DNA of 64,000 bases from Oxytricha trifallax (Eukaryota > Ciliophora > Spirotrichea > Sporadotrichida > Oxytrichidae). How positions within the stretch are numbered: position 1 is the first letter of the stretch; every line of letters begins with the position of its first letter. This document shows positions 60,717 to 64,000 of the stretch, one piece after another. A program made the position numbers and the translations under genes. The DNA is taken from assembly GCA_000711775.1 (NCBI GenBank), contig ARYC01000128.1:1-64000 (forward strand), in the 5' to 3' direction. The notes beneath the pieces are model-generated. The model was not told the origin of the DNA. It saw nothing but the letters and a program-made list of their open reading frames with translations, and did not search any database.

Positions 60717-61802
60717 TTGTTCCAACCGAGACCCCCCTCCCACCCCCCTCCCAGGCCTAAAACGAGACCCCCCCTCCCACCTCAACAACATCCCTATTCA
60801 TATGAAAATTTTGATTCTCGATGTTTATATCATTTTCCTTCATGACATCTTGATCTCATAATATTTTTTATGCATAAGTTATATCATTTTTTAAAAATAT
60901 TTTTTCAGCAAATCAAAGCTACTCTTTATTATCTTTCTTATTTAACAACTTTCACTACGTCCGTCGTCTTATTCATTGAGATGATCCCATAGGAAATTAA
61001 TTAAAAGAATATTTCCATTTGACTCGATAATATATAATAAAAATTTATGAGCCAACACGCTCATACAACTTTATTATTTAAAAAAAAGTTGTAATCACTT
61101 CATTTATTTGTATTTGAAATATGATTAATTTTTATAATAATTTTTTTTTAATTTTTATAATTATTACTAATAACATTTTTATAGAAACTAATAATTATGT
61201 AAAAAATATATTTGAAAGTATATTAAAATAGAACCTATTTTTATATATTTAAAGATATTTATTTTGAAATGATAATAAATGTTAAAAAATAGGTTCTATT
61301 TTAATATACTTTCAAATATATTTTTTACATAATTATTAGTTTCTATAAAAATGTTATTAGTAATAATTATAAAAATTAAAAAAAAATTATTATAAAAATT
61401 AATCATATTTCAAATACAAATAAATGAAGTGATTACAACTTTTTTTTAAATAATAAAGTTGTATGAGCGTGTTGGCTCATAAATTTTTATTATATATTAT
61501 CGAGTCAAATGGAAATATTCTTTTAATTAATTTCCTATGGGATCATCTCAATGAATAAGACGACGGACGTAGTGAAAGTTGTTAAATAAGAAAGATAATA
61601 AAGAGTAGCTTTGATTTGCTGAAAAAATATTTTTAAAAAATGATATAACTTATGCATAAAAAATATTATGAGATCAAGATGTCATGAAGGAAAATGATAT
61701 AAACATCGAGAATCAAAATTTTCATATGAATAGGGATGTTGTTGAGGTGGGAGGGGGGGTCTCGTTTTAGGCCTGGGAGGGGGGGGGTCTCGGTTGGAAC
61801 AA
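60717..61802. mobile_element. 1.09-kb near-perfect palindrome (foldback-type element)
   Basis: The left arm 60717-61242 and right arm 61285-61802 are inverted copies over about 520 bp, with a loop of 42 bp. The main difference is a short C-rich indel at the outer tip (CCCCCCTCCCACCCCCCTCC on the left against one long C run on the right). The tips begin TTGTTCCAACCGAGACCCCC. The outer 70 bp is C-rich on one strand and G-rich on the other (GGGAGGGGGGG); the rest is AT-rich. No ORF. It is flanked by AT-rich DNA and no target duplication is obvious. Confidence 0.9.
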
Positions 61803-62900
61803 CTTATATAAATTATAAGTTAACATTGACTTGTTTTAAGTCACCAAATAATTAAAAATGATTTGAAAATTCTAAAAAGTAAAAAATTAAATCAAAATAG
61901 CCACAAATTTGAGATATTTATTTAAAATGTTTTTCTTTAAGATTTAGATTGCGAAATATTATAACTTTAGCTATATAAAATCAATTCCAGCAACTGTTTT
62001 GAATGTTATAAATACTTTAATTAAATTTTAGAATCAGCATTCTCTTATTCAGTATGATAACCTGGTTGTAAGCATTAAAAATGAATTCAAATAACAATCA
62101 AAATTATTCTTATAAAAATAATGCTTATTGATTGTAAGGAACTAAAGCATAATGAAAATATTAGAATGAAATGCCTCTATAATATTTACATAAATAACTA
62201 TTCTTACATCAAACGATACATAAAAATTAATTAATTAATATGGATAGTCCAATAATGCTTTTAATAGCCAAATCTATTATAAATTTGCTCAATGAATATT
62301 AAATTTGAGGAAAAGCAAAAAGGATCTCCAAATCATTTCCAAAACATAATTCGAATGACAAAGAGATCGATTAAATATCATAAATGGCAAATTAAAAATA
62401 TTTAAATATTTGAAATTAATTCATTCTTTAAAATTTATAATACAGTAAACTTTACTTTAGTCTCTCAATTTCAAAGAGATATTTATTGCTATATATAAAA
62501 TAATTAATAATTTATATTAAAAAAAAAGATTTCTTTGGGAGTTAGTTATTTAAATTTAAGCGATCAAATATATCATTAATTTGAAACAAGGTCATTAGAA
62601 CTATTTGAAAATTAAATAGAATTAATATTATAGTTGAGGAATTGTTTTATTTCTATTTAAATTTATTGAAATGTTATATTGAAAGATTTTATTAAAATAA
62701 CTATGATTTATATAAATGATTAAAGAAATGACTTTATTTTCAATCTTTGCTTCGAAAGATTTCATTTTTCTTTGAATTTGAAAAATATTTGAGCATCTCT
62801 CATCTGTATATTTCTAAATAGGAATATATTTGTTGCATTTTCCTTCTCACATTTTACCTTTTTATTTTTAATTTTTCAGCTATTAACGTAAGCTATAGCA
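61803..62900. other. AT-rich stretch, no feature seen
   Basis: No coding signal or repeat noticed on either strand. Confidence 0.45.
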
Positions 62901-63060
62901 TCTTATTTGCTGCATTTATTGCAGTAAAACTGAAACTTCCATTCAAAAATAATTTATTCAATTTTTGTAGGCTATTCCTTGAGTGAGAGGGTCTTCTCTT
63001 TATTTTAAATTGTCTAAGAAAATAGTAGTATTGCATTCCAGTGTTCACAAGCGAGTTTCA
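62890..63060 (-). CDS. Possible MDS of an unknown gene
   Basis: The minus strand from about 63065 reads MKLACEHWNAILLFSQTIQN, then KEKTLSLKEQPTKIEQII, then FEWKFQFYCNKCSK before the composition becomes AT-driven. GC content is slightly above the flanks. It may belong with the fragment at 63470-63620 on the same strand. Confidence 0.3.
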
Positions 63061-63469
63061 TTATGATTGTTAATTTGTTATAAATAATATTACTAGTTGC
63101 AATATAAAAGCTAAGAAATTAAATATCTTTATTTTAAAAAGATAATAAATTCATTGTTTTATTAATGAAATATTAATATTACGTTAAAAGAGATTCAATT
63201 TTTTAAATTAAAATATAAAGATTATTTAAACAGTTAGTAAGAAAATTTCCATTATTTAAGAAATTTAGATTTTAAGTTTTATGAAACAAAACTTGATGCT
63301 AAGATTTTGAGTAAAACATTTATTTAAAACATTAAAAAGCAATTAAACAAGATAATTTTAAAATTTAGTTTATTAGAAACCAATCTGAACTTCTAATTTG
63401 CGGCTTTATATTTTACATTGTACTAGTTAAATATTTGAGCTTTTCCAAATTATTGTTCTTTGCAATATA

Positions 63470-63620
63470 TATATTTTGAGTCTAAACTTTGCCCATATTT
63501 CAGTCAAATGCTTCTTCTTACATTTCTTGTTAATTTTCTTTAATTTGTAAGAATTAGTCTTCAATTTATCTAACACATTCTTTGAGCTCTATACTCCGTT
63601 GACTGGTTGGGTCAAAGAGT
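63470..63620 (-). CDS. Possible MDS of an unknown gene
   Basis: The minus strand reads NLIYSLTQPVNGVQSSKNVL, then DKLKTNSYKLKKINKKCKKK and HLTEIWAKFRLK. It has a balanced, basic composition, no start codon, and is surrounded by AT-rich DNA. Family not recognised. Confidence 0.3.
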
Positions 63621-64000
63621 AAATCAAGTTATATATAAATATCTTTAAGATTAAAGCTAATGTATTTTATTACAATACATTAGCAAATTCTATAAAAGTG
63701 TAACTTGATTTTTTATAACAACTTTAAGCCAAAAAGAAAAGCTTTTTATAGACTTCTCTATAAGATTCTTTTTGTAAATATGTGTTGAAAAAATTACAGT
63801 TAGCATAATAAGAATCATAAATTTGTTTAAGTTAACCAGTTACAAACAAAGCAATTAATATAAAAGTTTACAGTCTTTTCAAATTTCAAAATATTTATTT
63901 TTGTACTATAGAAGGCATATTATCAAACTATCAAATAAAGTTATAAAGCAATTATCTTTTCTTTCATTAACCATAATTCCGAATTAAAATTTAAAGTTTA

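Overview
This window looks like germline (micronuclear) DNA of a hypotrich/spirotrich ciliate of the Oxytricha-Stylonychia-Tetmemena group. Four things support this. (1) Recognisable proteins stay open only if TAA and TAG are read as glutamine and TGA as the sole stop. (2) Genes are interrupted by short AT-rich segments bounded by short direct repeats (pointers). Removing each segment plus one pointer copy restores conserved protein sequence, as expected for internal eliminated sequences (IESs) between macronuclear-destined segments (MDSs). (3) A complete 4.07-kb TBE-type transposon with C4A4-ended inverted repeats lies at 8585-12657. (4) Introns are very short (31-91 nt, GT..AG). The sequence alone does not fix the species.

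Layout. 1-8.57 kb is mostly AT-rich and germline-limited: a 265-bp MITE-like element at the left edge, a GC-rich island (about 2.44-3.04 kb), and scattered ankyrin-repeat MDS fragments on both strands that look like a scrambled gene. 8.585-12.657 kb is the TBE transposon, with an intact 42-kDa-type transposase, a 22-kDa-type ORF and a frameshifted zinc-finger/kinase gene. 12.66-15.85 kb (minus) is a fragmented cyclic-nucleotide-type K+ channel. 16.0-20.4 kb (minus) holds a small unknown gene, a DHX16/Prp2 DEAH helicase with four IESs, and another small gene. 20.98-22.76 kb holds two tandem secreted Cu/Zn superoxide dismutases. 22.87-23.66 kb is a four-helix ORAI-like membrane protein. 23.8-28.8 kb (plus) is a large laminin-G-like coding region followed by a region with a CxxC Rdx-like domain and CHORD-like zinc modules. 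28.97-29.92 kb is ribosomal protein L32.

30.5-34.2 kb (minus) is an MCM9-like helicase. 34.5-37.25 kb (minus) is a multi-pass membrane protein. 37.9-41.9 kb (plus) is a coiled-coil protein. 42.0-43.9 kb (minus) is a basic low-complexity protein. 44.97-47.54 kb (minus) is a GH16 glucanase with five IESs. 48.4-50.0 kb (minus) is an OTU deubiquitinase. 50.8-53.6 kb and 53.9-55.5 kb (plus) are a low-complexity protein and an F-box/LRR-like protein. 55.5-64 kb is gene-poor: a decayed TBE end, a second GC-rich island, and a 1.09-kb near-perfect palindrome.

For seven genes the exon/MDS model closes arithmetically to whole codons: DHX16 1075 aa, GH16 356 aa, SOD-b 199 aa, L32 134 aa, OTU 493 aa, MCM9 1181 aa and ORAI-like 211 aa. 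That is the strongest internal support for the IES and intron calls. The genes are independent housekeeping or cell-surface functions; what links them is that each would be assembled from germline pieces during macronuclear development.
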